A stretch of DNA of 49,639 nt from Oxalobacteraceae bacterium (GTDB lineage Bacteria; Pseudomonadota; Gammaproteobacteria; Burkholderiales; Burkholderiaceae_D): contig JANXTY010000025.1 in the NCBI GenBank assembly GCA_025352145.1, positions 1-49,639 of the forward strand, read 5' to 3'. How positions within the stretch are numbered: the stretch's first letter is position 1; every line of letters begins with the position of its first letter. A model generated the notes under the pieces. That model was not told where the DNA came from. It did no database searches and worked only from the letters and a program-made list of their open reading frames with translations. Below are positions 16,832 to 25,801 of the stretch, in pieces. Both the position numbers and the translations under genes were made by a program.

Positions 16832-18220
16832 ATGGATGCAACGATTGTTCTCGATATTGGCAAAACAAATGTCAAGTTGGTTCTCTTAGATTCGAGCGGA
16901 AAAACCGTCACAGAGCAGCGTTGTCCCAACACAATTATCAATGACGCACCGTATCCACATCACGATACCGAGCGCATCTGGGATTGGATGCTCTCTACCT
17001 TTCAGACATTTTCTCAGTTTGCTCATATCACGGCTATTGTCCCTGTTACCCACGGTGCCACCGCTGCACTGATCGACCACGATGGCTTAGTGCTGCCTGT
17101 GTTGGATTACGAATTCTCCTTGCCGCCAAGGTTTGATCCTCAGTATCTGAAAGTGCGCCCACCCTACTCCGAAACGCTCTCGCCGGGGTTGCCGGCTGGA
17201 CTTAATCTGGGGCGCCAGTTAGCTTGGCTGGCCCACACTTTCCCCCAACAATTCAAACGCACACGTTACATCCTGATGTATCCGCAATATTGGGCCTGGC
17301 GATTATCTGGCGTTGCCGCTGGAGAAACAACATCTCTTGGCTGTCATACCGATTTGTGGCAACCGGTACAACAACAGTATTCAACGTTGGTCGGCGACAT
17401 GAATTGGACACATTTATTTCCCCAGCTAAAGCCAGCTTGGACTGCGCTCGGCTCTTTACGTCCCGAATTGGCGGTACGTACTGGCTTGCCGACAACCTGC
17501 AAAATCCTGTGCGGTATCCACGATAGCAACGCGTCGCTATTGCGCTATCTCAATACCGGAGAAGTGACGCTTCCGCGCACCGTTTTATCGACTGGCACAT
17601 GGCTTATCGCCGCTGCCTTTGGAGTACCACTGGAACAGCTAAAGGAACACTCGGATATGCTGGCCAATACCAACGTGTTTGGGCAACCAGTCGCCTGTAT
17701 GCGTTTTATGGGCGGCCGTGAATTTGGAGCGCTAGCAGGTGCTGAGCCAAAAGTTTGTGCGCCTGTCGACCTGGAACGTCTGATTGCCCAAAGCACATTT
17801 GCGCTGCCATGTTTTGCAGAATCGGGCGGGCCATTTTCCGGTCAGGCTGGCACTATTTCAGGACCCTCTCCACAAACAGACGAAGAACGCTATGCACTTG
17901 CAACACTGTATTGTGTATTGATGACCGATTATTGCTTGACTGCGCTGGAATCGCAGGGACCGGTTGTAGTAGAAGGCAGCTTTACTGGCAACCCGTATTT
18001 TTCGGTGTTATTGGCAGCATTGCGGGAACAACAGGAAGTATCATTTTCGGATGATTCGAGCGGTACGACCTGCGGCGGCTGGATGCTACATCACTGGGGA
18101 GATGCGCCCATGATGCGGAGTACATTGGCAACGCCAATGTCGCCACATGGATGGCTGAACTACCGTGATCACTGGCGAACCTTGGTAGAAACACGTAACG
18201 CTCATGCGGAAAAATCCTGA
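16832..18220 (+). CDS. rhaB: FGGY-family carbohydrate kinase, probable L-rhamnulokinase
   Basis: Expected to phosphorylate L-rhamnulose to rhamnulose-1-phosphate, the substrate of RhaDE. The 462-residue protein opens with the FGGY phosphate-binding motif LDIGKTNVKLVLLD and carries CGIHDSNASLLRYL, LSTGTWLIAAAFG and the C-terminal ATP-site block VVVEGSFTGNPYF. I use the ATG at 16832 because the motif follows at once; the frame is open ten codons further to a TTG at 16802. No clear ribosome site is visible. Sequence alone does not separate rhamnulokinase from fuculokinase-like members; the operon context favours rhamnulose. Confidence 0.85.
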   Translation: MDATIVLDIGKTNVKLVLLDSSGKTVTEQRCPNTIINDAPYPHHDTERIWDWMLSTFQTFSQFAHITAIVPVTHGATAALIDHDGLVLPVLDYEFSLPPRFDPQYLKVRPPYSETLSPGLPAGLNLGRQLAWLAHTFPQQFKRTRYILMYPQYWAWRLSGVAAGETTSLGCHTDLWQPVQQQYSTLVGDMNWTHLFPQLKPAWTALGSLRPELAVRTGLPTTCKILCGIHDSNASLLRYLNTGEVTLPRTVLSTGTWLIAAAFGVPLEQLKEHSDMLANTNVFGQPVACMRFMGGREFGALAGAEPKVCAPVDLERLIAQSTFALPCFAESGGPFSGQAGTISGPSPQTDEERYALATLYCVLMTDYCLTALESQGPVVVEGSFTGNPYFSVLLAALREQQEVSFSDDSSGTTCGGWMLHHWGDAPMMRSTLATPMSPHGWLNYRDHWRTLVETRNAHAEKS

Positions 18221-18318
18221 TGGAAAAATCGCATTCAACCCTATTCATGACAAAATACGAGGCCGCATTACAGCAGCCATGAATTCCCTCCCAAACAAAT
18301 CAGGTCGAAATAAACACC

Positions 18319-19479
18319 ATGACTGTCATCACCGAAATTGAAGATCTTCGCCAACAGGCAAAACGGCGCGTCGCAAAAGCTATCTTCGGCTACGTCGACT
18401 CCGGCTCCTACACCGAAGGCACGATGCGCGCCAACAAAAGCGACCTTGACGCCATCCACTTGCGCCAACGGGTCGCCATTAATGTCGATCAACGCAATAC
18501 CGCAACTACATTGATCGGTCAGGATGTTCAGATGCCCGTTGCGTTGGCGCCCGTCGGCCTGACCGGTTTAAATTACGGAGACGGCGAAATCCTGGCAGCA
18601 CAGGCGGCCGAAGAATTCGGCGTGCCTTTTACCCTTACCACGATGAGCATCTGCTCGATTGAAGACGTGGCGGCAGCGACTACCAAGCCGTTCTGGTTTC
18701 AACTTTATGTCATGCGTGACCGCGCGTTTGCAGCCGATCTCATTGCTCGTGCCAAAGCTGCCAACTGCTCGGCACTGGTGCTCACACTCGATTTACAAAT
18801 CTTAGGCCAGCGCCATGCCGACCTGAGAAATGGCTTGACCGTCCCACCGCGTCCTACGCTATCCAACCTGGCCGACATGATGAGCAAACCCCGCTGGTGC
18901 GCCAGTGTGCTGATGGGTAAACGCAAAACGTTCGGCAACCTGGCTGGCCATGTAAAGGGAACGAAGGGTCTATCAACCCTGATGGCCTGGGTCAGTCAAC
19001 AATTTGACCCGACCCTTAATTGGGATGACGTGGAATGGATACGCAAACAATGGGGTGGTAAGCTGATCCTCAAAGGCATACTCGATCCAGAGGATGCCAA
19101 GCTTGCAGCAGGAACCGGGGCCGATGCGATTGTGGTAAGCAACCACGGCGGCAGACAACTTGATGGTGCCATCAGCTCCATCCGGGCACTGCCACAAGTG
19201 TTAGAGGCGGTGCAAGCTAGCGGTAACAGCAAAATGGAAGTGTGGATGGATGGCGGCATCCGCTCTGGCCAGGATGTACTCAAGGCATGTGCCATGGGTG
19301 CGCGTGGCGTGCTGTTAGGTCGCAGCTATATCTATGGCTTGGGCGCGATGGGAAAGCCCGGTGTCACCTTAACGCTTGATATCATCCGTAAGGAACTCGA
19401 TATCTCCATGGCCCTGTCCGGCATCCGTGACTTACGCGACGTAAACCAATCACATATTATTGTGCCAAAACACTGGTAA
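18319..19479 (+). CDS. lldD: FMN-dependent L-lactate dehydrogenase (LldD family)
   Basis: Alpha-hydroxy-acid oxidase/dehydrogenase predicted to oxidise L-lactate to pyruvate at the membrane, passing electrons to the respiratory chain. The 386-residue TIM-barrel protein shows APVGLTGLNYGDGE, TLDLQILGQRHADLRNG, LILKGILDPEDA and the active-site block SNHGGRQLDGA (catalytic His, substrate-binding Arg), followed by MDGGIRSGQDV. It lies 98 bp after the kinase. L-lactate is the product of the RhaDE dehydrogenase domain, so its presence here completes the pathway to central metabolism. Other 2-hydroxy-acid substrates remain possible. Confidence 0.9.
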   Translation: MTVITEIEDLRQQAKRRVAKAIFGYVDSGSYTEGTMRANKSDLDAIHLRQRVAINVDQRNTATTLIGQDVQMPVALAPVGLTGLNYGDGEILAAQAAEEFGVPFTLTTMSICSIEDVAAATTKPFWFQLYVMRDRAFAADLIARAKAANCSALVLTLDLQILGQRHADLRNGLTVPPRPTLSNLADMMSKPRWCASVLMGKRKTFGNLAGHVKGTKGLSTLMAWVSQQFDPTLNWDDVEWIRKQWGGKLILKGILDPEDAKLAAGTGADAIVVSNHGGRQLDGAISSIRALPQVLEAVQASGNSKMEVWMDGGIRSGQDVLKACAMGARGVLLGRSYIYGLGAMGKPGVTLTLDIIRKELDISMALSGIRDLRDVNQSHIIVPKHW

Positions 19480-19579
19480 CTTTAACGTGCGGCCCAACTC
19501 GATTTATATCGGGCGCTCCACGCTTTACAACGTCCTCGATCACACTGCATTTAGTTAGTGTCCATGGAAGAAAAATAAC

Positions 19580-21508
19580 ATGATGAATTTTCGCAACGCA
19601 ACTTTGCTCACTTTTATTCCCATTCTTTTCTCATGTGGAACCGGCGGAGGAACCACCGATGTCGCCACCACGGCCGCCACAACTAGCACTACCAGCGTAG
19701 TTAGCTCAACCAGCACTACGAACATCACCCCCGCCATACTCAACGCCAAACAAGTAGAAAAACTGGATCGCGGCGTGGTGGCAATTACCACGGGTAGCGG
19801 TGTATTCATCAGCTGGCGATCCTTAGGAACCGACAGCAACGGGATGACGTTCAATCTTTATCGTGGCAATACCAAACTGAACAGCGCCCCTCTAAGCGTG
19901 ACAAATTTTGTGGATGCCACCGGCGGAGTAAACGACAGCTATTCTGTTTTTCCAGTGGCCGGGGGAGTGGAGCAGGCACAAGCCAGCGCGGGTGCAACAT
20001 GGGGCACCATCTACAAGTCAATACCCATTCAGAAACCCATAGGCGGCACCACGCCGGATGGTATTGTCTATACCTACGAAGCAAACGACGGTTCAGCTGC
20101 AGATCTTGATGGTGACGGCGTGTATGAACTGATCGTTAAATGGCAACCGACCAACGCTAAAGACAATTCGCAATCCGGCTATACCGGTAATACGTATGTC
20201 GATGCCTATAAGCTGGATGGCACCCGTCTGTGGCGCATCGACCTTGGCAAAAATATTCGTGCCGGTGCGCACTACACTACCTTCCTCGCTTACGATTTTG
20301 ATGGCGACGGCAAGGGCGAAGTCATGATGAAAACCGCCGACGGAACCATCGATGGCGTGGGTGTTGCCATCGGCAACGTGAGCGCAGATTACCGCACCAC
20401 CGCTGGCTATATTCTGTCCGGCCCTGAATATTTAACGGTATTTAATGGCTTAACTGGTGCCGCTATGGCGACCACCAGCTATCTTCCTGCTCGTGGCACC
20501 GTATCTTCATGGGGCGACAACTATGGCAATCGCGTTGACCGCTTCCTCGGCGGCGTAGCCTACCTTGACGGCGCACGCCCAAGTGCTATTTTCTCACGTG
20601 GTTACTACACCCGTGCTGTCATCGCTGCCTGGGATTGGCGGGACGGGAAACTGAGTAGTCGCTGGGTTTTTGACAGCGACGTGGCAGGTAGCGCAGTGCA
20701 TGGTCAAGGTTCCCACTGGTTGTCCATTGCCGATGTCAATGGCGACGGTAAAGATGACATTATCTATGGGGCGGCGACAGTGGGCAGCGATGGCAAGATG
20801 CTCTACAGCACTGGCCTTTGCCACGGCGATGCTTTGCATGTCGGCAAGTTCGATCCAAACCGCTCCGGCCAGCAAATTTTTATGGTTCATGAAGATTCTG
20901 GCTGCTACGGTTTAAAAGGCATCGAGATGCATGACGCGGCCACCGGAAAAATCTTGTGGAGCATGGATGGTCAAGGTGCTGATGTAGGCCGTGGGGTCTG
21001 CATGGACATCGATCCTGCGTATCCAGGGGAGGAGTGCTGGGGTTCTGTCGGCGGCCTGATGAGTGCGGGCGGCGTGTTGATCTCAGCGTCACATCCGCCC
21101 AAGTACAACTTTGCGGTCTGGTGGGATGGCGATCTGTTGCGCGAGTCGCTTGACGGTAGCGTGATCGACAAATGGAACCCTGCCACCTTCAGCTTTGGAC
21201 GCGTGCTAACAGCCTACAACTATGACGCCACGTCTAACAACGGCACCAAATCCACCCCGGTGCTTTCGGCCGATCTGTTTGGAGACTGGCGTGAAGAGAT
21301 TGTGTGGCACAACAGTAATAGCACAGCGCTGCTCATCTTCAGCACAACGATCCCCACCAGCTACCGTATTCCAACCCTGATGCACAACCCTCAATACCGC
21401 GCTCAAATCGCAACCCAGAACGCTGCTTACAATCAACCGCCACACCCTAGTTTCTATCTGGGTGACGGCATGGGCGCAGTAACGCAGGAGTTGATTTACA
21501 CGCCTTGA
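19580..21508 (+). CDS. Polysaccharide lyase family 11, rhamnogalacturonan lyase (lipoprotein)
   Basis: Predicted to cleave the rhamnose-galacturonate backbone of RG-I by beta-elimination, creating the unsaturated ends used by GH105. The 642-residue protein contains the PL11 opening EKLDRGVVAI..GVFISWRSLG and repeated calcium-binding-like blocks of the eight-bladed propeller: LDGDGVYELIVKW, DFDGDGKGEVMMKT, DVNGDGKDDIIYG. The N-terminus ends its hydrophobic stretch at ILFSCG, a likely lipobox, followed by a Thr/Ser-rich linker (about 24-50), so it is probably membrane-anchored in the envelope or surface. Its 3' end converges on the GH115 gene with only 29 bp between the stops. Confidence 0.92.
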   Translation: MMNFRNATLLTFIPILFSCGTGGGTTDVATTAATTSTTSVVSSTSTTNITPAILNAKQVEKLDRGVVAITTGSGVFISWRSLGTDSNGMTFNLYRGNTKLNSAPLSVTNFVDATGGVNDSYSVFPVAGGVEQAQASAGATWGTIYKSIPIQKPIGGTTPDGIVYTYEANDGSAADLDGDGVYELIVKWQPTNAKDNSQSGYTGNTYVDAYKLDGTRLWRIDLGKNIRAGAHYTTFLAYDFDGDGKGEVMMKTADGTIDGVGVAIGNVSADYRTTAGYILSGPEYLTVFNGLTGAAMATTSYLPARGTVSSWGDNYGNRVDRFLGGVAYLDGARPSAIFSRGYYTRAVIAAWDWRDGKLSSRWVFDSDVAGSAVHGQGSHWLSIADVNGDGKDDIIYGAATVGSDGKMLYSTGLCHGDALHVGKFDPNRSGQQIFMVHEDSGCYGLKGIEMHDAATGKILWSMDGQGADVGRGVCMDIDPAYPGEECWGSVGGLMSAGGVLISASHPPKYNFAVWWDGDLLRESLDGSVIDKWNPATFSFGRVLTAYNYDATSNNGTKSTPVLSADLFGDWREEIVWHNSNSTALLIFSTTIPTSYRIPTLMHNPQYRAQIATQNAAYNQPPHPSFYLGDGMGAVTQELIYTP

Positions 21509-21537
21509 TGGAGATAGTGTGATTCGTGTGCGTAAAA

Positions 21538-24108
21538 TTAGCGAACCGTAGCCGGTGTTTCGGGCGGGCCGAAATAACTGGGGGGAAAGATTGTTCTTCC
21601 ACTGTCCAACACAATCTTGTCCAGTACAACGCCGGCATCGACGCCGTAAATATGCAGGGTATGTACGCCTGGCGTTGGCACGGCAAGTGTTACTGTGGCG
21701 ATACGGGTCGCGTTGAGTACGCCTTGCGCCCACTCTGAGCCACCGTCTTTCACATTGAGCGCAACCAACTGGGGCGGCGCATCGTCAAACGCAATTGCAA
21801 ATCGCAACACACCGCCCAAAAGTGGGTGAGTGGGAATGAGGTAGGTCAACACAGAAAACTCCCCCGCAGCCGTGAAACTGATGTCGTAATCGAGTCGGGG
21901 TGCATTAATCGCAATTTGATCGATCGCCACACTCGGCCCGCTTGTCGGAAAAATGGCAACCGATCCTTCGCCAGTCCGACCAAGACCAGGAATGATTTCC
22001 CAAGCAGAGCCAAGCTTATCCAGTTTGCGCGTGTAATGTTCGGCTTCTAGTGATATCCCTTCACCTTGGGTAGATGTTGTCATCGATGGTGCCATCGATG
22101 GTGCCGAGGGTAGAGTTGATTTGTTGGATTCCGGTGGTTTCCATTGAGCGATGCGCATCGAGCGCCACTGCTGGTCAGCAGGTTCGAGCGACATGATGTG
22201 CCGCCATTTGCCATTTGCCAACCATGTGTTCCACGCCTTTGTCTCTTCCGTCAACTGGATGTCGACAGCCTTGGCTGCTGCCATGTTGCCGCGTTCACCT
22301 TCGAGAAAACGCATATTCGCAAGCGCCGCCGCACTGACGGGATAACCGACTAGCTCAAAAAATGCGTCTCGTTTTCCAGCCATGATTGTCGGACGTAGTT
22401 GCCCGGCGCGCTGCCGCAACTGGACGAAAGCGTTCAAGCGCTCTGCTGCTTCTTGCTCGTTCAATACACTGAGACGCGGCGCTTCTTTTGGCAACCACCA
22501 TTGCAGATGCTCCGGTTTTCGCTGGTAATTCAAGCGGTAATAATCGCCCATGATGGCGCCAATGTCGTGTGCTTTTGCAGCACCGAATTCGCGCCCCGCC
22601 CACTCCGTCAGAAAATCTGGCAAGTTGGTCCGCTGCCAGCGATGGATGTCCCACGCCATCTGAAGAAAGAATTCGGTGCCGATCTCTGCAGGTTTCAAGT
22701 CACCGACATTGGCAATCCACATGGTTCGTGCACCCGCATCGTAAGACTTGGACATTTCCTCCCAGATGAGAGCCGGCGGCGTGGTGCCGAGCCAAAGATA
22801 AGATAGCGGCGCACCAAGATAGGATAGATGATAGTAAACACCGAAGCCGCCGCTACGTTTACGCTCTTCCGTGTTCGCAAAATTACGGACATAACCAAAA
22901 TTATCATCAGGCCAAACGATGGTGACATCATCGGGTATCGGCAAACCTTGACGATATAATCCGAGCACCTCTTTGTAGGCACAAAACATCTGGGGAATCT
23001 GCTCGGCAGGCAAGTGAGCATGTTGGGCGATGAGTGCGCGCTGGTCTTTGAAAATCTGCTGCAACACGCCAATCCGCTCCGCATCGGTTTTTGGACCCTG
23101 CATAGAGGAGTCGTGGATGCCGCGCATCCCGACCGTATAGATATTTTCAAAACTGCCATTGGCCATCGCCCGTTCGTCCCAGTATTTCAATACCCCCTCA
23201 CGGTTGGTCAGATAGTTGTAAGTCTCAGGCGGCGCTTTCCACTCGCTGACATTGTTACGCAACATCGGCTCAGCATGTGACGAACCCATCACAATTGCAT
23301 AGTCATCGGCAACACGTGCATTTTGCGGAAAACTGTTAAAGGGCTTGGTACCAGGATGCATGGCCGGCCAAATAGTATTGGCTTTTAGCCGTAGCAAAAG
23401 TTCAAAAACCTTCGCGTAGGTTTTTGGTCCAATGCCACCATTCTCCGGTTCAAATGTCTTCGCAGCCCACGGCTGCAATCCCCAATCCTCGTCGTTGAGA
23501 AAGATGCCCCGATACTTCACCGAGGGTGGTCCAAACCTGCGCGTACCGCCAACGACAAAGAGCGCAGATTTTTTTTCCGGCGCAACATCGGCCCACCAAT
23601 ACCACGGAGAAACCCCGAGCGCTTGCGACAATTCGTAGATACCAAAAGCAGTTCCGCGCCGATCACTGCCAACGATCACCAGAGCGCGCGACACCCCGGG
23701 CAACGGCGCATCCACGGTAGCGATCAGAAAACTTTCCCATGCGCCGTGCAAGGCGGTCATATCGAGTTTTCCAGAGGCAACCAAAGTATCGATCAATGGG
23801 CTTTTTCCTAACGTGCCAATTAGTATTGCCTGTCCGTGAAGGCCCAGACTATTGGAATGGACGACAGGTTTTACGTCAGTCACACGTTCCACATCTGACG
23901 CAAGATCGTGAGCGGCGTGATCGACCACCTTAAAATCCTCAGCTGAATAATAGATAGGCGTAGCAATGCCTTTCTTCACTAAAACAAAATCCCCCGGTTT
24001 TGCGGCCTCGTGCACCCATGACTCAGCGGCTTTGACGCTGCCCATAAATAGCCCAGCAAAAAAAATGATGAGGATAAGGAATGTGTGACGAAAGTACCGT
24101 AAATTCAT
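21538..24108 (-). CDS. Glycoside hydrolase family 115, (methyl)glucuronidase
   Basis: GH115 enzymes remove alpha-1,2-linked (4-O-methyl)glucuronate, best known from xylan. The 856-residue protein has an N-terminal signal peptide (LRYFRH then a hydrophobic run ending SVKAAES), the family blocks KYRGIFLNDEDWGLQPWA, LRLKANTIWPAMHPG, TVGMRGIHDSSM, WPDDNFGYVRNF and GGFGVYYHLSYLGAP, and a C-terminal beta-sandwich containing LEAEHYTRK. I start at the ATG at 24108, which begins a standard signal peptide. A TTG at 24147 with an upstream GAGGAG is the alternative and would add 13 residues. It is last in the GH29-esterase-GH115 unit. In this RG-I setting the natural substrate may be a glucuronylated pectin side chain. 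Confidence 0.9.
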   Translation of the reverse strand: MNLRYFRHTFLILIIFFAGLFMGSVKAAESWVHEAAKPGDFVLVKKGIATPIYYSAEDFKVVDHAAHDLASDVERVTDVKPVVHSNSLGLHGQAILIGTLGKSPLIDTLVASGKLDMTALHGAWESFLIATVDAPLPGVSRALVIVGSDRRGTAFGIYELSQALGVSPWYWWADVAPEKKSALFVVGGTRRFGPPSVKYRGIFLNDEDWGLQPWAAKTFEPENGGIGPKTYAKVFELLLRLKANTIWPAMHPGTKPFNSFPQNARVADDYAIVMGSSHAEPMLRNNVSEWKAPPETYNYLTNREGVLKYWDERAMANGSFENIYTVGMRGIHDSSMQGPKTDAERIGVLQQIFKDQRALIAQHAHLPAEQIPQMFCAYKEVLGLYRQGLPIPDDVTIVWPDDNFGYVRNFANTEERKRSGGFGVYYHLSYLGAPLSYLWLGTTPPALIWEEMSKSYDAGARTMWIANVGDLKPAEIGTEFFLQMAWDIHRWQRTNLPDFLTEWAGREFGAAKAHDIGAIMGDYYRLNYQRKPEHLQWWLPKEAPRLSVLNEQEAAERLNAFVQLRQRAGQLRPTIMAGKRDAFFELVGYPVSAAALANMRFLEGERGNMAAAKAVDIQLTEETKAWNTWLANGKWRHIMSLEPADQQWRSMRIAQWKPPESNKSTLPSAPSMAPSMTTSTQGEGISLEAEHYTRKLDKLGSAWEIIPGLGRTGEGSVAIFPTSGPSVAIDQIAINAPRLDYDISFTAAGEFSVLTYLIPTHPLLGGVLRFAIAFDDAPPQLVALNVKDGGSEWAQGVLNATRIATVTLAVPTPGVHTLHIYGVDAGVVLDKIVLDSGRTIFPPSYFGPPETPATVR

Positions 24109-24202
24109 TTTTTCTGTGGCAACAAGTAATTGGAGTGAATAATTCAATACGTGCCACTCCTCAGGTTGAACCTGAAACGCAGCGGCAACATATTGTATGT
24201 TC

Positions 24203-25801
24203 TTAAAGAGGCTTTGGCGCTAAAACCTCCCCATTCAACACATTTTTTTCTGAAGAAACTGTCCCTGCATCAGTGCGAAATTGCGCAGCCGGTAGGCCTA
24301 CGGCATTAAAGAGATTACAGCCATTGGGGAAATTAACCCACGCATAACGCACAGCCATCGGTGCCGCAACCTCAATGCTACGAACGATGATGGTATCGCC
24401 TTCGATTTTGGCTTCTGCTGTGACGAATTTTTTATCGGCTCCTGCAATGACAAACCACTTAAGCGGTCCACCACCCTTAGCGACTAGCCCGCCACCGAGA
24501 TGCGAAAACTTGATGCGAAGCGCATCGCCCTCCACCTGCATCGACTCATATACCGGACCAGAATATTCGGCCTTAACGCCATACGTTTGAGCCAGCGCAA
24601 TGCGCGCAAGCCGATTACCCACGTCTTGTTTGTTGTGAGGATGGACGTTCTTCTCTTCACCGATATCGGTCGTCACCGCCATGCCAGTATTAGGAAGAGA
24701 GAGAGCAGTCGCTTGCGCCTCACGCATCCACGGGTCATTGCTGCCTGCCTCTTGACCAGCGAGTTGCACGAGATAGAAAGGGAAGTCACCCTGCCCCCAC
24801 AATCGCCGCCAGTCTTCAATCAGGTTTGCTTGCACACGCGGGTAAAGCGTGCGGCCAGCATCCCCACCAACCACGGATTCCCCCTGATACCAAATGGCGC
24901 CACGCATGGCGTAAGGAATCAGTGGCTGCACCATGCCATTGAACAACACAGTTGCGTTATGCTGGTCCTGCACAGGATCACGGTTCGGATGACGTGGTGC
25001 TCGTTTACCATCCGCCTTCGCTTTGGCTGCGGCTTCCTGAAAAGCCGCTTCGATAACAGGGCTGGTCGGAACATACGCCCTTACCTTGGCATCAAAGCCA
25101 TCCAGCATTGGCTTCAACAGCACATCAGCCGCGAGCGTTTCGCGACGAATCCATGCTTCTGCCGTACTGGCACCGAAAGCAAGAGTGACGATGCCGACCG
25201 GAACCTGGATTTCCTTTTGCAGATCACGCGCAAAAAAATACCCTACCGCTGAAAATGCCTTCACATTTTCGGGATTACACACTCGCCACTCGCCTTCAAC
25301 TCGTTGGCGAGGTTCGTAAGCTTTTTGCGCAATGCCAGTAAACATGCGGATAAGCGGATAATGTGCTGCGGCAATCTCTTCTTCCTCGTTGGTCACGCCA
25401 GCAAAATATTTTGCCTTTACCGAAACAGTAAAGTCCATATTAGACTGACCCGATGCAAGCCATACTTCACCGACCAGCACATCGTCGAGCTTCAGTGACG
25501 TTGTACTTTTAGAGCCAGTAACATTGAAGCTTCGACCTTTAGCCGACGCGGTAAGCGCGTCAAGATTGACGCGCCAACTGCCGTCAGCGCCAGCGGTGAC
25601 GGTTTTCTTCTGCCCGCCAAATTCCACACTAATTTGCTCGCCCGCATCCGCCGTACCCCACACCGGTACAAGCCGCTCACGCTGAAGCACCATATGACTG
25701 GTGAATGGGCTGGCAAGCTGGACTTCAGCAAAGGCGGTCGCATTTAAAAATGCAAGCCCGGCACCGAAACATACCCTTAAACAATGGCGTAGGAAAATCA
25801 C
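24203..25801 (-). CDS. SIAE/SASA-family carbohydrate O-acetylesterase
   Basis: Annotated in databases as sialate O-acetylesterase, but family members in plant-polysaccharide loci commonly de-acetylate pectin or xylan. The 532-residue protein has a signal peptide (ending ATAFAEV, about residue 26), the catalytic serine block SGQSNMDF (Ser120), GAIWYQGES as oxyanion/substrate region and the late DIGEEKNVHPHNK block with the catalytic histidine. It starts with GTG at 25801 overlapping the GH29 stop (GTGA), so the two are coupled. No sialic-acid genes are nearby, which argues for RG-I or xylan acetyl groups as substrate. Confidence 0.88.
   Translation of the reverse strand: MIFLRHCLRVCFGAGLAFLNATAFAEVQLASPFTSHMVLQRERLVPVWGTADAGEQISVEFGGQKKTVTAGADGSWRVNLDALTASAKGRSFNVTGSKSTTSLKLDDVLVGEVWLASGQSNMDFTVSVKAKYFAGVTNEEEEIAAAHYPLIRMFTGIAQKAYEPRQRVEGEWRVCNPENVKAFSAVGYFFARDLQKEIQVPVGIVTLAFGASTAEAWIRRETLAADVLLKPMLDGFDAKVRAYVPTSPVIEAAFQEAAAKAKADGKRAPRHPNRDPVQDQHNATVLFNGMVQPLIPYAMRGAIWYQGESVVGGDAGRTLYPRVQANLIEDWRRLWGQGDFPFYLVQLAGQEAGSNDPWMREAQATALSLPNTGMAVTTDIGEEKNVHPHNKQDVGNRLARIALAQTYGVKAEYSGPVYESMQVEGDALRIKFSHLGGGLVAKGGGPLKWFVIAGADKKFVTAEAKIEGDTIIVRSIEVAAPMAVRYAWVNFPNGCNLFNAVGLPAAQFRTDAGTVSSEKNVLNGEVLAPKPL

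Noticed and set aside
24203-25801. Sialic-acid metabolism because of the sialate O-acetylesterase family
   Set aside because: No sialidase, lyase or sialic-acid transporter is near. The family also contains plant-polysaccharide esterases, and the neighbours are pectin enzymes.
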